From Kroppenstedtia eburnea (GTDB taxonomy: Bacteria; Bacillota; Bacilli; Thermoactinomycetales; DSM-45169), in contig NZ_CP048103.1 in the NCBI RefSeq assembly GCF_013282215.1, positions 930,001-994,000 of the forward strand: 64,000 bases of DNA, in the 5' to 3' direction. Below the pieces are notes generated by a model. The model ran no database searches. It had not been told where the DNA came from and saw only the letters and a list, made by a program, of their open reading frames with translations. Of the stretch, positions 44,271-52,102 are shown one piece after another. How positions within the stretch are numbered: the first letter of the stretch is position 1; every line of letters starts with the position of its first letter. A program made the position numbers and the translations under genes.

Positions 44271-45039
44271 AAAGAGTGTTCAGCGTGTCCATGACATCCG
44301 AATGATGGACACAAGTGAACATAGGCACATCCCGGAGCGTGTAGCGGCTCGCTTCTGTTTCACGAAGTTCCTGCACCAGCAGAGAAAAGTCGGTGATCTC
44401 ATCGGTTTCAAAGGCAACCACAAACTCCTGGTCGTCAATGCCGAAGCTGTACGTGGTGTTCAGCTTCACCGAGGGATATTTGCTTCCCACTTGAATATGC
44501 TCGTCCATCATCCCTTGGCGGGCCGGATACGACAATTGGTACCAGTCCCGGGTCTTGATGAAGGGGTAGATGAAAAGATATTTCTTCATCCCGGGAATGA
44601 TGTAAACCCGGGGATTTTGGTGCTCCGGATCCATTTTATCCACATACATGCTCCGTTTGGTGAAGGAGAGATAGGAATAGGTGATCTCCAGATATTTACC
44701 GAGCCCGGTGTGAAGAAGCCGGGTCATCATTTCCTGGAACTGTTCCACGTTTTTGGCGATCCGCCATAACATGAAATCGGCATCGGATCGAATGCCGACC
44801 ATGGAATAGGAGTGAACCATGACTCCTTTTTCCTGGTATTCCTTCACAACGGCAGCGTACTCACGCTTTCCCTCTTCCTGCTCTTCACGGCTCAAACGGC
44901 GCCAGGCAGGATCGACTTTAAAGAAGACAAAGTTGACGAACTGGGTCGGCAGTTTTTTCTGCTGACCGCTGGGGGCGGTTTCACCGGCGGATTGGCCGGG
45001 ACGACCCATCGGAGGCCTTCCTCCGCTTTGTGGACGCAT
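44269..45039 (-). CDS. hemQ: Coproheme decarboxylase HemQ
   Basis: 256 residues, chlorite-dismutase-like family. VNFVFFKVDPAWR near 42, SYSMVGIRSDADFMLW near 90, GKYLEITYSYLSFTKRSMY near 125 and GMKKYLFIYPFIKTRDWYQL near 165, which contains the catalytic Tyr. It converts coproheme to heme b in the Gram-positive pathway. An extra ~30-residue Pro/Gly/Gln-rich N-terminus is unlike Bacillus HemQ. ATG 45039 has AAGGAGG 8 nt upstream. Converges with the candidate small RNA. Confidence 0.93.
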   Translation of the reverse strand: MRPQSGGRPPMGRPGQSAGETAPSGQQKKLPTQFVNFVFFKVDPAWRRLSREEQEEGKREYAAVVKEYQEKGVMVHSYSMVGIRSDADFMLWRIAKNVEQFQEMMTRLLHTGLGKYLEITYSYLSFTKRSMYVDKMDPEHQNPRVYIIPGMKKYLFIYPFIKTRDWYQLSYPARQGMMDEHIQVGSKYPSVKLNTTYSFGIDDQEFVVAFETDEITDFSLLVQELRETEASRYTLRDVPMFTCVHHSDVMDTLNTL

Positions 45040-45237
45040 GTGACAGTCCTCCTTGTCTCTTGGTTCCAACTCTCATTGTATCGAATGGGTTTTCCTGTAG
45101 CAAACGGAAGAGGCCAATTGTTGGCGGACTGCCACATCTTGTTCACCAGTCTGTCGCACGGGGAGCGGAACTGTGTTAAAATGTGCAGAGAATCAGTCAC
45201 GAATACGTGACGATGAGGTTAGCGGAGGCGATGAGCT

Positions 45238-45492
45238 GTGAGCCTGCCCCAGATTGTGATCGGGATCCCGCTGTTCGGGTTTCTGGGTTTCGGGATATCT
45301 TTTATATTAAACATGATCCTGAAGACCACATGGTTGCCTTTCATCCTGTACCTGGGTCTCCTCGGATATTATCTGTTCACCTTCCATCTGAAGGGCGGAG
45401 ATTATCTGATGCTGACCGTGGGTCTGCTCGGCATCCTCGGCGGAGGCTTGACGATCCAGTATCTGAGGAAAAAAGGTTATCGCATGTTTTAG
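45238..45492 (+). CDS. yuiB: YuiB-like small membrane protein
   Basis: 84 residues, three hydrophobic helices, with FGISFILNMILKTTW as in YuiB of Bacillus. Function unknown. GTG 45238 has GGAGG 9 nt upstream. Its TAG stop (45490) is created by the left border of repeat copy J. Confidence 0.75.
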   Translation: MSLPQIVIGIPLFGFLGFGISFILNMILKTTWLPFILYLGLLGYYLFTFHLKGGDYLMLTVGLLGILGGGLTIQYLRKKGYRMF

Positions 45493-45656
45493 GGCGTGGC
45501 AGGTAATTCAATTTTCTGTGGAATGTGAGACGTTGTGAGAGTAACAGAGGGAGGGTTGGATTTCACATGGAGTGATTTTGGATCGTCAGAACAACGAAAA
45601 CGACATGTGAAACCCAATCCCGACCGGCTCGGCCCAGAGATTTATCAGACACACCC
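45490..45656. repeat. MITE-like element, copy J (type II)
   Basis: TAGGGCGTGGCAGGTAATTC at left, CAGACACACCCTA at right, intact core. It provides the stop codon of the YuiB-like gene. Its right TA is shared with the next element. Confidence 0.9.
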
Positions 45657-45844
45657 TAGAAGCGTTGTGAAAAAGTCGTCATACCCATAGGGCACAAGTC
45701 TCGCCAAGGTCACTTCGTTCCCGGTCTCGCTATGCACGGAGGGTTGGGTTTCACATGGAATGACTTTGGCTCGGAAGAACAACGGAATGGAATGTGAAAC
45801 CCAATCCCGACCGCCTTCAAACACAGTAAATCACAATGCTTCTA
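45657..45844. repeat. MITE-like element, copy K (type I)
   Basis: Adjacent to copy J and sharing its TA. Type I ends, accessory unit, core with a variant loop (ACGGAATGGAATGTGAAACC). Ends ATGCTTCTAG. The J-K pair repeats the arrangement of the C-D pair in mirror order. Confidence 0.9.
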
Positions 45845-45850
45845 GTGTTG

Positions 45851-45898
45851 AAAACCAAAAAACCGCCTTCCCCCGGGGAACGGCGGTTTTTTGGTTTG
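45851..45898. terminator. Bidirectional terminator
   Basis: AAAACCGCC-TTCCCC / GGGGAA-CGGCGGTTTT with A and T tracts on both sides. It serves the minus-strand binding-protein gene. Confidence 0.85.
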
Positions 45899-45942
45899 TT
45901 GGACGGACTCATACATCGATGCGGGTTTCGCCGGGGAATACT

Positions 45943-46749
45943 TTAAAGTGGGTGGTCAGGGTCCGGCGGGTCGAAGAGATCCGGGTACAAGATGTGGGCC
46001 AAGTGTTCGATTCCGGTCAAGATGCGATGGGAGGGGCGGCAGTACCATCCTTCTTCAAGAATGTGGACCCGGTCTTCCCGGGCAAAGGGGAGTCCCTGCC
46101 ACTCCCGCCGACCGGTGATCTTCTCTTTACGGACCCGCTCGATGGGGACGCCGGTCCAGACAGCCAGGGTGTAGTCGGGCTGTCTGGCGGCCACGCTTTG
46201 CCAATCCGTGCGGACGTTCTGTCCCTCTTCCTCTCCAAACACATTGATCGCCCCCACCACCCGGCTGACATCTGTCAGCCAGTTTTCTTTGGCGGGTGTA
46301 AACACCGGTTTGGGCCACCATTCCCAATAGAGGCGGGGGGAAGGGCGGTCCCGGGGAATCCGGGAGCGAATCGACTCCAATCTGGTGTGGAAAGCTTCGG
46401 CGAGCTCCTCTCCCCTCTTTTCCATCCCCGCCTGTCGGGCCACTTGGATGAAATCCTGCGGTATATCCTCCAAACCGCCGGCGTGTAAAACCATAAAGGG
46501 GATGTCGGTCTGCTGCAGAGCTTCAATGTTTTTTTCCATTCCGGGAACACTGAGGGATGCCAGCACCCAGTCCGGTTGCAGGGATTTGAGTTGATCCATG
46601 TCGATCTGAAGATCCGGGCCCAATCGGGGCAACCGGTGAACCGCCTCGGGCCAATCGGAATAATCATCCACACCGACGATGTTTTCGCCGAGACCGAGAG
46701 CCCACAATATTTCTGTGTTGCTCGGACAAATGGAAACAATCCGTTGCAT
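45943..46749 (-). CDS. BtuF-like periplasmic-binding-fold protein without signal peptide
   Basis: 268 residues of the cobalamin/iron-siderophore binding fold: IVSICPSNTEILWALGLGENIVGVDDYSDWP, then LGPDLQIDMDQLKSLQPDWVLASL and a C-terminal half with VVGAINVFGEE. The protein starts directly at the mature domain (MQRIVSICPSNTEIL), with no signal peptide or lipobox. No ABC permease or ATPase adjoins. Such soluble BtuF-like proteins occur in many Firmicutes; their role is unclear (cobalamin binding in the cytoplasm is possible). RBS GGGAGGGG precedes ATG 46749. Confidence 0.82.
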   Translation of the reverse strand: MQRIVSICPSNTEILWALGLGENIVGVDDYSDWPEAVHRLPRLGPDLQIDMDQLKSLQPDWVLASLSVPGMEKNIEALQQTDIPFMVLHAGGLEDIPQDFIQVARQAGMEKRGEELAEAFHTRLESIRSRIPRDRPSPRLYWEWWPKPVFTPAKENWLTDVSRVVGAINVFGEEEGQNVRTDWQSVAARQPDYTLAVWTGVPIERVRKEKITGRREWQGLPFAREDRVHILEEGWYCRPSHRILTGIEHLAHILYPDLFDPPDPDHPL

Positions 46750-46819
46750 TTGAACCCCTCCCTTGTGTCATGATCGCAACGGGTGGGTGGACCAATCATT
46801 TGAGGGGAGATGGATGTGG

Positions 46820-47365
46820 ATGCCTGTCACTTCATTTCAGGAAAAACGGACATACCGGGTCAACGGACATAGGGTGGTGATCCGCCAGGCCAAACGGGAG
46901 GATGCACCTGAGTTGCGAAAACGGCTGGCCCGGGTGATCCGGGAAAAAGTGTACTTGGATGAAGCGCCGGATTCATTGCCGGATTCCCGTGAACAGAAAG
47001 AAGAGATCGAACAGATTCAGGACTCCGGTGGTTTGTACGCAGTGGTGAAGGTGGACGGGATCATCGCAGGCACTGCCCGGTTGAGACGAGGCTCCCGGGG
47101 GGTCAGTGACCATACGGCAACCTTTCGCACCTGGCTCATCCCGGGATATCGTGGCATGGGCTTGGGAAAGAAGTTGATGGAGTATACGATCGACTGGGCC
47201 CAGGCCAACGGGTTGGAAAAAATCAACCTGGACGTCTGGTCCAATAACGACCGGGCCATTCGGCTGTATCGCAAATATGGATTCCGTCTGGAGGGACGCC
47301 GTCGCCGGCAAGCGATTCTGAATGGAGAATATGTGGATGAAATTTTTATGTCCCGTTTTCTTTGA
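46820..47365 (+). CDS. GNAT family N-acetyltransferase
   Basis: 181 residues. Acetyl-CoA binding motif A: FRTWLIPGYRGMGLGKKLMEYTIDWAQANGLEKINLDV, and the RLYRKYGFRLEGRRRRQAILNGEYVDEIFMSRFL C-terminus typical of ribosomal-protein or antibiotic acetyltransferase-like members. Substrate unknown. ATG 46820 has GGGGAGA about 9 nt upstream; ATG 46814 is possible. Divergent from the BtuF-like gene, with 70 bp between the starts. Confidence 0.88.
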   Translation: MPVTSFQEKRTYRVNGHRVVIRQAKREDAPELRKRLARVIREKVYLDEAPDSLPDSREQKEEIEQIQDSGGLYAVVKVDGIIAGTARLRRGSRGVSDHTATFRTWLIPGYRGMGLGKKLMEYTIDWAQANGLEKINLDVWSNNDRAIRLYRKYGFRLEGRRRRQAILNGEYVDEIFMSRFL

Positions 47366-47389
47366 AGGCGCTGAGATTTTTTTGCCAAA

Positions 47390-47878
47390 TCATCGTATCC
47401 ATAATCCATACAGGATCAGGGCCACTCCGATCCCGAACCAGGCACCGAAAAACACCTCAATGGGTTGATGCCCCAGGATCTCTTTCAACTTCACTCCGGT
47501 TTCGTGGCGGGACTTGTGCTTGATATGACGAAGCTCCTCCATCAATTGTGTGAAATCCTGCGCCAACCGGTTTAAGACTTGTGCCTGCATCCCCGCCTGG
47601 CGGCGGACACCGGTGGCATCATACATCACAATGATCGCAAGGATGGTGGTTACCGCAAACAGGGGGGAACCCCATCCCTCCCAGAGCCCGACGGCGGTGG
47701 CGAGGGAGGTGACGGCGGCCGTATGGCCGCTGGGCATGCCACCGGTGTTAAAGAGCCAGGTCCAATCCCATTTGCGGGTGATGCTGAAATTCCAGGGTAC
47801 TTTGAGGCATTGGGCCAGGGTGATCGCTGTCAATGAGGCCCAGAGTGGATAGTTGTCCAATATAGAAGTATAATACAT
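47390..47878 (-). CDS. yuiD: Divergent PAP2 family membrane protein (YuiD, DUF212)
   Basis: 162 residues. ITAITLAQCLKVPWNF, GGMPSGHTAAVTSLATAVG and MYDATGVRRQAGMQAQVLN match the DUF212/YuiD family, related to acid phosphatase/vanadium haloperoxidase membrane proteins. The SGH and the MYDATGVRR motifs mark the likely active site. Function not established. Start at 47878 with AAAGGA some 12 nt upstream is acceptable; the longer frame has no RBS. Confidence 0.9.
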   Translation of the reverse strand: MYYTSILDNYPLWASLTAITLAQCLKVPWNFSITRKWDWTWLFNTGGMPSGHTAAVTSLATAVGLWEGWGSPLFAVTTILAIIVMYDATGVRRQAGMQAQVLNRLAQDFTQLMEELRHIKHKSRHETGVKLKEILGHQPIEVFFGAWFGIGVALILYGLWIR

Positions 47879-48717
47879 CGTCCGTTGCCGTCCTTTCAGG
47901 GATAAACCTCGGGAAGCGTTTGTGTGAGTTGTCGCGGGCATCGAGGCCCCACAGGCCGCGTGGTACCCGCTGTCTCCTCCCAAGCCAAAAGTTGAAAACA
48001 CTGTGGGATATAATGAATTGTACCACAAAAGAACCAGCTTTTTGTCACTTCCTGTCCGTCACCCCTTGATTCAATATGATCCCGAAAACCAGGCGTGTTG
48101 ATTAGCTGTATTTTGGGTGGGGAGATCGTGTTCTACCACGCTCCGCCTGCCATCCAGCAAGGAAGTAATGACTGGCCGCTCCAAATCTGACCTTCGGGCA
48201 GGGGCAAAGCCTTACGGAAGCAACACAAGGAAGAATGTTGCCCATAAACGCCCTCTCTCCAGGTTCTCCGCTGGGTAGGATGGCAACCTTCATCCCAGGG
48301 CTTCAGCCCATCTGGATTGTAGTGCCTGTGGTACAAAGGTCGCTTTGCACCCATAGGGCACAAGTCTCGCCTGGTCCGCTTCGCTCCTGGTCTCGCTTTG
48401 GCAGCACACGACTCCCTTCCACCTCTATTTTCTGGTTCAACAGCCCTGACCGAAAACATGTGCCGTCGCTGAAGACGGCATATGTTTTATCCCAATAAAT
48501 GGTTATATTCCTTGCCGCAGAAGTCCATGTCGGCAGGACAGCCCTGTCAAGAAGCGGGACTCCCGATGTGAAGCAATGAAATGGGAGACCATTCGGGGGG
48601 AGAAGAGGCCATCGTCCATTTTGCCAAGAGCTTGGAATTATCAGTGTACGAAAGGCAAAACCTCCGTTAAGCTGGTAGGAGAACTTATTTTCATCATCAT
48701 CCGAGAGGAGAATTGTG
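47879..48717. other. Long intergenic region with repeat relics
   Basis: About 840 bp without a recognisable gene. It contains a fragment of the MITE accessory unit at 48348-48402 (copy L), a hairpin at 48452-48488, and GC-rich short hairpins such as GGGCTTCAGCCC. The section 48130-48330 and the segment 48530-48590 resemble end regions of an IS200/IS605-type element (small hairpins, GAAGCGGGACTCCC), but no transposase is present. It may be a decayed insertion. Confidence 0.35.
48452..48488. terminator. Hairpin with A/T flanks
   Basis: AAAACATGTGCCGTC / GACGGCATATGTTTT, loop GCTGAA. It could act in either direction, but no gene ends here. Confidence 0.45.
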
Positions 48718-49743
48718 ATGGAGGATGTGGTTCGCGTCTATCGGGGAGAATGGCTGGAAAGTACTCACCGGATCCACGCGGCGGTTGTGGATCCCTCAGG
48801 GAAGCTGTTGTGGCACTTGGGAGATGCCTTCCGCCCGACTTTTCCCAGGTCGGCCTTGAAACCGGTACAGGCCTTGCCGGTGGTGCTTTCCGGGGCGGCG
48901 AAGCGCTTTGCCTTTGAAGAGGCTGATCTGGCATTGTGTTGCGCTTCACACAATGGTGAGGAAGCTCATCGGCATCGGGTGGCCACGATGCTGAAGCGCG
49001 CCGGATTGTCAGAAGAGGACCTGGAATGCGGACCCCACTCACCGCGGGATCGGGAGAGTTATCACGCGTTGATCAGGAGGGGGGAGGCTCCCACTCCCAT
49101 TTATAACAATTGTTCGGGAAAACATGCCGGAATGGCGGCCACTGCCGTTCACATGGGAGAGGATCCCGTCGGGTATTCCGATGCGGACCATCCGGTGCAG
49201 AGACGGATCCTGGAGGAAATCGCCTTCCTGTCCGACATTCCGGCGGAGAAGATCGTATATGGAGTGGATGGTTGCGGTGTCCCGGCTTATCGGTTGCCGT
49301 TGGATCGCCTCGCCGCCATCTATGCGCGACTGGCCGGCCCTTCCCGTGAGCAAGATCCCTCGCGTCGCCTGGCGATGGAACAAGTGACAGATGCGATGGT
49401 GCATCATCCGGAAATGGTGGGAGGAAAAAACCGTTATTGTACAGACCTGATGAAAGCTTTTAACGGCCGGTTGGTGGGCAAACAAGGGGCGGAAGCCGTC
49501 TATTGCGTCGGTGACCGGAAAGAGGGACTCGGGATAGCTGTCAAAGTGGAGGATGGGGCGGAACGGGTCCTCTATGAAGCGGTGAACGAGATTCTTCGTC
49601 AGCTGGGGATCGGAAGGGATACCGGCGAGTTGGATCTTTTGGCCGCTTATACCCGTCCGGAAGTGAAAAATGCAAAGGGTGACACTGTGGGCCAGATCCA
49701 ATCCGTGTTCACCCTTCGGGCCGGGGAGCCGGTCCGCTGGTGA
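48718..49743 (+). CDS. Asparaginase (plant/PF06089 type)
   Basis: 341 residues of the asparaginase II family unrelated to AnsA/AnsB: SALKPVQALP near 45, CCASHNGEEAHRHR near 75, ECGPHSPRD, YNNCSGKHAGMAA near 128, GVDGCGVPAYRLPL near 185, and GKNRYCTDLMKAF near 235. Hydrolyses L-asparagine to aspartate and ammonia in the cytoplasm. AGAGGAG precedes ATG 48718. Monocistronic, with a terminator at 49756. Confidence 0.9.
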   Translation: MEDVVRVYRGEWLESTHRIHAAVVDPSGKLLWHLGDAFRPTFPRSALKPVQALPVVLSGAAKRFAFEEADLALCCASHNGEEAHRHRVATMLKRAGLSEEDLECGPHSPRDRESYHALIRRGEAPTPIYNNCSGKHAGMAATAVHMGEDPVGYSDADHPVQRRILEEIAFLSDIPAEKIVYGVDGCGVPAYRLPLDRLAAIYARLAGPSREQDPSRRLAMEQVTDAMVHHPEMVGGKNRYCTDLMKAFNGRLVGKQGAEAVYCVGDRKEGLGIAVKVEDGAERVLYEAVNEILRQLGIGRDTGELDLLAAYTRPEVKNAKGDTVGQIQSVFTLRAGEPVRW

Positions 49744-49755
49744 CAGGCGCGCTGA

Positions 49756-49797
49756 ATAAACACCGACTTCTTCCATCTGCGAAGAGTCGGTGTTTCT
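49756..49797 (+). terminator. Hairpin terminator
   Basis: AAACACCGACT / AGTCGGTGTTT around a loop with a second small stem. The T tract is short. Confidence 0.65.
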
Positions 49798-49911
49798 CAA
49801 TTCCCGTAATCTTGCGTTATCGCCATTTCGAAAATTTGTTGTGTTGGGATGATTTGATGTAAGCAAGGTTTTTGCCGGAGTTTGTCGAAGTAGAGGGGTC
49901 GAGGTGATGAG

Positions 49912-50616
49912 ATGGGACGATGGTTTTGGCTGATCAGCGTGGTGGCTGTCCTTTCGGTGCTGGCATTTCTGGAGTACCAAGGGGTGATCTGGCACAATGA
50001 GTTGTTTGCCACGAATTATGAAGTGAAGGGCGTGGATGTCTCCCATCATCAGGGAGAGATTGATTGGAGAAAAGTGACGGATCAAAAGGACCTGAAATTC
50101 GTGTTTATGAAAGCGACCGAGGGTCACGACTTTGTGGATGACCGTTTTAAAATCAATTGGAAGGAAGCCAGAAAAAACGGAATCCGGACCGGGGCTTACC
50201 ATTTCTTTTCCATGCGAAGCTCCGGAGAAGAACAGGCGCAAAACTTTATCCGCATCGTGCCGAAGGAGACAGACAGTTTGCCGCCGGTGATCGATCTGGA
50301 AATCCATCTGAATCATGACCGACATCAAGTCAGGCGGGAATTGCACAGGTTGGCAACGGAATTGGAAAGACACTATGGCAAGAAGCCGATATTGTATGTG
50401 ACCTATGATACTTATGACACCTATGTGAAAGGGGATTTTAAGGAATTTGACATCTGGATCCGGGATATCCTCAAGCCCCCTTCCCTGAAGGACAGCCGGG
50501 ATTGGACCTTTTGGCAATACAGTAACAGAGGCAGAGTCCGCGGGATTGATACTCATGTGGATCTCAATGTATTCTCGGGGGACAGGGAAGAGTGGAAACG
50601 GACGTTTCATTATTGA
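49912..50616 (+). CDS. GH25 family lysozyme
   Basis: 234 residues. N-terminal anchor (about 5-20) and GH25 domain: VKGVDVSHHQGEIDW with D42, FVFMKATEGHDFVDDRF, TGAYHFF, VIDLEIH with catalytic D128 and E130, WTFWQYSNRGRVRGIDTHVDLNVF. It cleaves peptidoglycan muramidase bonds outside the membrane. GAGGTGATG lies upstream of ATG 49912. Monocistronic. Confidence 0.93.
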   Translation: MGRWFWLISVVAVLSVLAFLEYQGVIWHNELFATNYEVKGVDVSHHQGEIDWRKVTDQKDLKFVFMKATEGHDFVDDRFKINWKEARKNGIRTGAYHFFSMRSSGEEQAQNFIRIVPKETDSLPPVIDLEIHLNHDRHQVRRELHRLATELERHYGKKPILYVTYDTYDTYVKGDFKEFDIWIRDILKPPSLKDSRDWTFWQYSNRGRVRGIDTHVDLNVFSGDREEWKRTFHY

Positions 50617-50670
50617 GAGGGGACGGCGGGGGGAATACATCATCTCCCCGTTGCCGTCCCTTCGCCAATA

Positions 50671-50985
50671 TCAAGTGGTGACTCGCATCCCCATGACCCC
50701 GATGACAATCAAACCCAAAAAGATAAACTGAGTCAGTCTATACTCCTCTTTAAACCAAAACAGGCTGACCAGGGTGATTCCCACGGTACCGATACCGGCC
50801 CAAACAGCATAGGCGACACCCGGAGGAATTGCCTGCATGGCCATGGTAAGGCAGTAAAAGGAGAAGATAAACCCCACTGTCATAAGGATGATCGGCCATT
50901 TTTTCTTAAAGCCGTCCAAGTGCTTCATGGCGAACACCGCGACCACCTCTTCAATTCCGGCTAAAATCAGATAGAACCAAGCCAT
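50671..50985 (-). CDS. SMR efflux protein, second subunit
   Basis: 104 residues, four membrane helices, with E13 in LAGIEEVVAVFAMKHLDGF and PPGVAYAVWAGIGTVG (EmrE-type). AGAGGAA precedes ATG 50985. It follows the first SMR gene by 8 bp; such pairs form heterodimers (as YkkCD, EbrAB) that export cations or guanidinium-like compounds. The pair is regulated by the TetR gene upstream. Confidence 0.9.
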   Translation of the reverse strand: MAWFYLILAGIEEVVAVFAMKHLDGFKKKWPIILMTVGFIFSFYCLTMAMQAIPPGVAYAVWAGIGTVGITLVSLFWFKEEYRLTQFIFLGLIVIGVMGMRVTT

Positions 50986-50993
50986 TTCCTCTT

Positions 50994-51311
50994 TTACTCC
51001 TTTCCTTCCGGAGTGGTTATTTTCATACCGATGATTCCCGACATTAAAATGAGCAGAGACAGGATCTGCCAATTGGAATAAGGATCACCGAGGAGAATTC
51101 CGACCAGATATGTCCCGATGGTTCCCAATCCCACAAAGATGCTGTAGGCAACCGCCAGCGGAATATATTTATATGCCCGGATCAGCAGGATAAAGCTGCC
51201 GGCGATCAAGAGGGTTACACCGATCCATTCAAGAGGGGTTTCGGCATATTTCAGCCCTGATGCCCAACCGATTTCCAATACTGCTGCCAGCACAATAAGC
51301 AACCATCCCAT
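50994..51311 (-). CDS. SMR efflux protein, first subunit
   Basis: 105 residues, four helices, E13 in VLAAVLEIGWASGLK, and IPLAVAYSIFVGLGTIGTYLVG. GGAGGG about 8 nt before ATG 51311. Downstream of a TetR gene and an operator copy at 51330. Likely multidrug/quaternary-amine efflux at the membrane. Confidence 0.92.
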   Translation of the reverse strand: MGWLLIVLAAVLEIGWASGLKYAETPLEWIGVTLLIAGSFILLIRAYKYIPLAVAYSIFVGLGTIGTYLVGILLGDPYSNWQILSLLILMSGIIGMKITTPEGKE

Positions 51312-51329
51312 GATCTGAGCCCTCCGTAT

Positions 51330-51346
51330 TGATTGACTATCAGTCG
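51330..51346. promoter_or_regulatory. TetR operator copy upstream of the SMR pair
   Basis: TGATTGACTATCAGTCG matches the operator at 52045-52061 (read on the other strand) at 14 of 17 positions. Located about 20 bp before the SMR start. Confidence 0.6.
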
Positions 51347-51357
51347 TTTTTGATTCC

Positions 51358-51382
51358 GAAAAAAACCGGATGGATTCCGGTG
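51358..51382 (-). terminator. Terminator/attenuator between tetR and SMR genes
   Basis: On the minus strand CCGGA / TCCGG followed by TTTTTTTC, 45 bp before the SMR start, just upstream of the operator copy. Confidence 0.7.
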
Positions 51383-51435
51383 GTGAAGAGAATGGGAAAT
51401 TGACTCCCTTTCAGTTTGAAGTGAACGGGGCTTGT

Positions 51436-52020
51436 TCAAACAAGAGCTTTGTGGATCAAAGAATACACATCTTCTTTCAATTTTATCGTCGTGTTGACTT
51501 CAGGTTTCTCTTCGGAAAAAAAGTGGGTTTCCGCAGTGTTTTCCATTAAATTGATCAGCATCCGAACCAAATGATCCAAATCGATCCCCGGATTGATTTC
51601 CTTCCGGGTGCGGGCGGCTTCCAGTTGTTTTTTAAACCAATCATAGTAGGGTTGATAAATCTCTTCCCACCGTTGGAAGGAATGGTAAAAGGCCAGGCCG
51701 GAGTAACAGAAGATAATCACTTCTTTGTGTTTCAAAGTGGTTTCAAAGGTGAGATCGATCATAGTCTGGATCGTTTCCTTTATGGAAGTACATTCCCGGG
51801 TGCGCCCCTGAATCTCTTCCAGCTGTTGTTGCAAAATCCACTCGGCGATCGCCGGTACAATGGCATTTTTCGATGGAAAATATACATAAAAAGTACCGTG
51901 AGCAACGCCGGCTTCCTTTACAATTTCGGATATGGTCGTTTTATCAAACCCTTTTTCAAGCATCACATTCATGGCAGCTTGAAGAATGGCCCGATACTTC
52001 TCCTCTTTTTTGAAGTTCAT
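51436..52020 (-). CDS. TetR/AcrR family transcriptional regulator
   Basis: 194 residues. Helix-turn-helix AILQAAMNVMLEKGFDKTTISEIVKEAGVAHGTFYVYFPSK near 10-50, followed by an all-helical ligand domain. Represses efflux until a ligand binds. ATG 52020 has GAGGGAA upstream. The gene has a consensus promoter with the operator next to the -10 box, so autorepression is likely. It is followed by two SMR genes carrying a second operator copy. Confidence 0.93.
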   Translation of the reverse strand: MNFKKEEKYRAILQAAMNVMLEKGFDKTTISEIVKEAGVAHGTFYVYFPSKNAIVPAIAEWILQQQLEEIQGRTRECTSIKETIQTMIDLTFETTLKHKEVIIFCYSGLAFYHSFQRWEEIYQPYYDWFKKQLEAARTRKEINPGIDLDHLVRMLINLMENTAETHFFSEEKPEVNTTIKLKEDVYSLIHKALV

Positions 52021-52044
52021 ATTTCCCTCGTTCCCTCCGGAAGA

Positions 52045-52061
52045 TGACTGATTATCAATCA
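52045..52061. promoter_or_regulatory. TetR operator at its own promoter
   Basis: TGACTGATTATCAATCA is palindromic in 7 of 8 arm positions around a central base and abuts the -10 box of the tetR promoter. Confidence 0.7.
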
Positions 52062-52089
52062 TTTTAGCTGTATTTTCTTTTATTGTCAA
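52061..52089 (-). promoter_or_regulatory. Sigma-A promoter of tetR
   Basis: On the minus strand TTGACA (52084-52089) and TAAAAT (52061-52066), spacer 17 bp. Confidence 0.85.
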
Positions 52090-52102
52090 GTCCATGGCTG
52101 TA

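Noticed and set aside
45183-45506. 107-residue protein overlapping the YuiB-like gene in another frame
   Set aside because: No family match and no good RBS; the YuiB-like frame has GGAGG, helices and homology.
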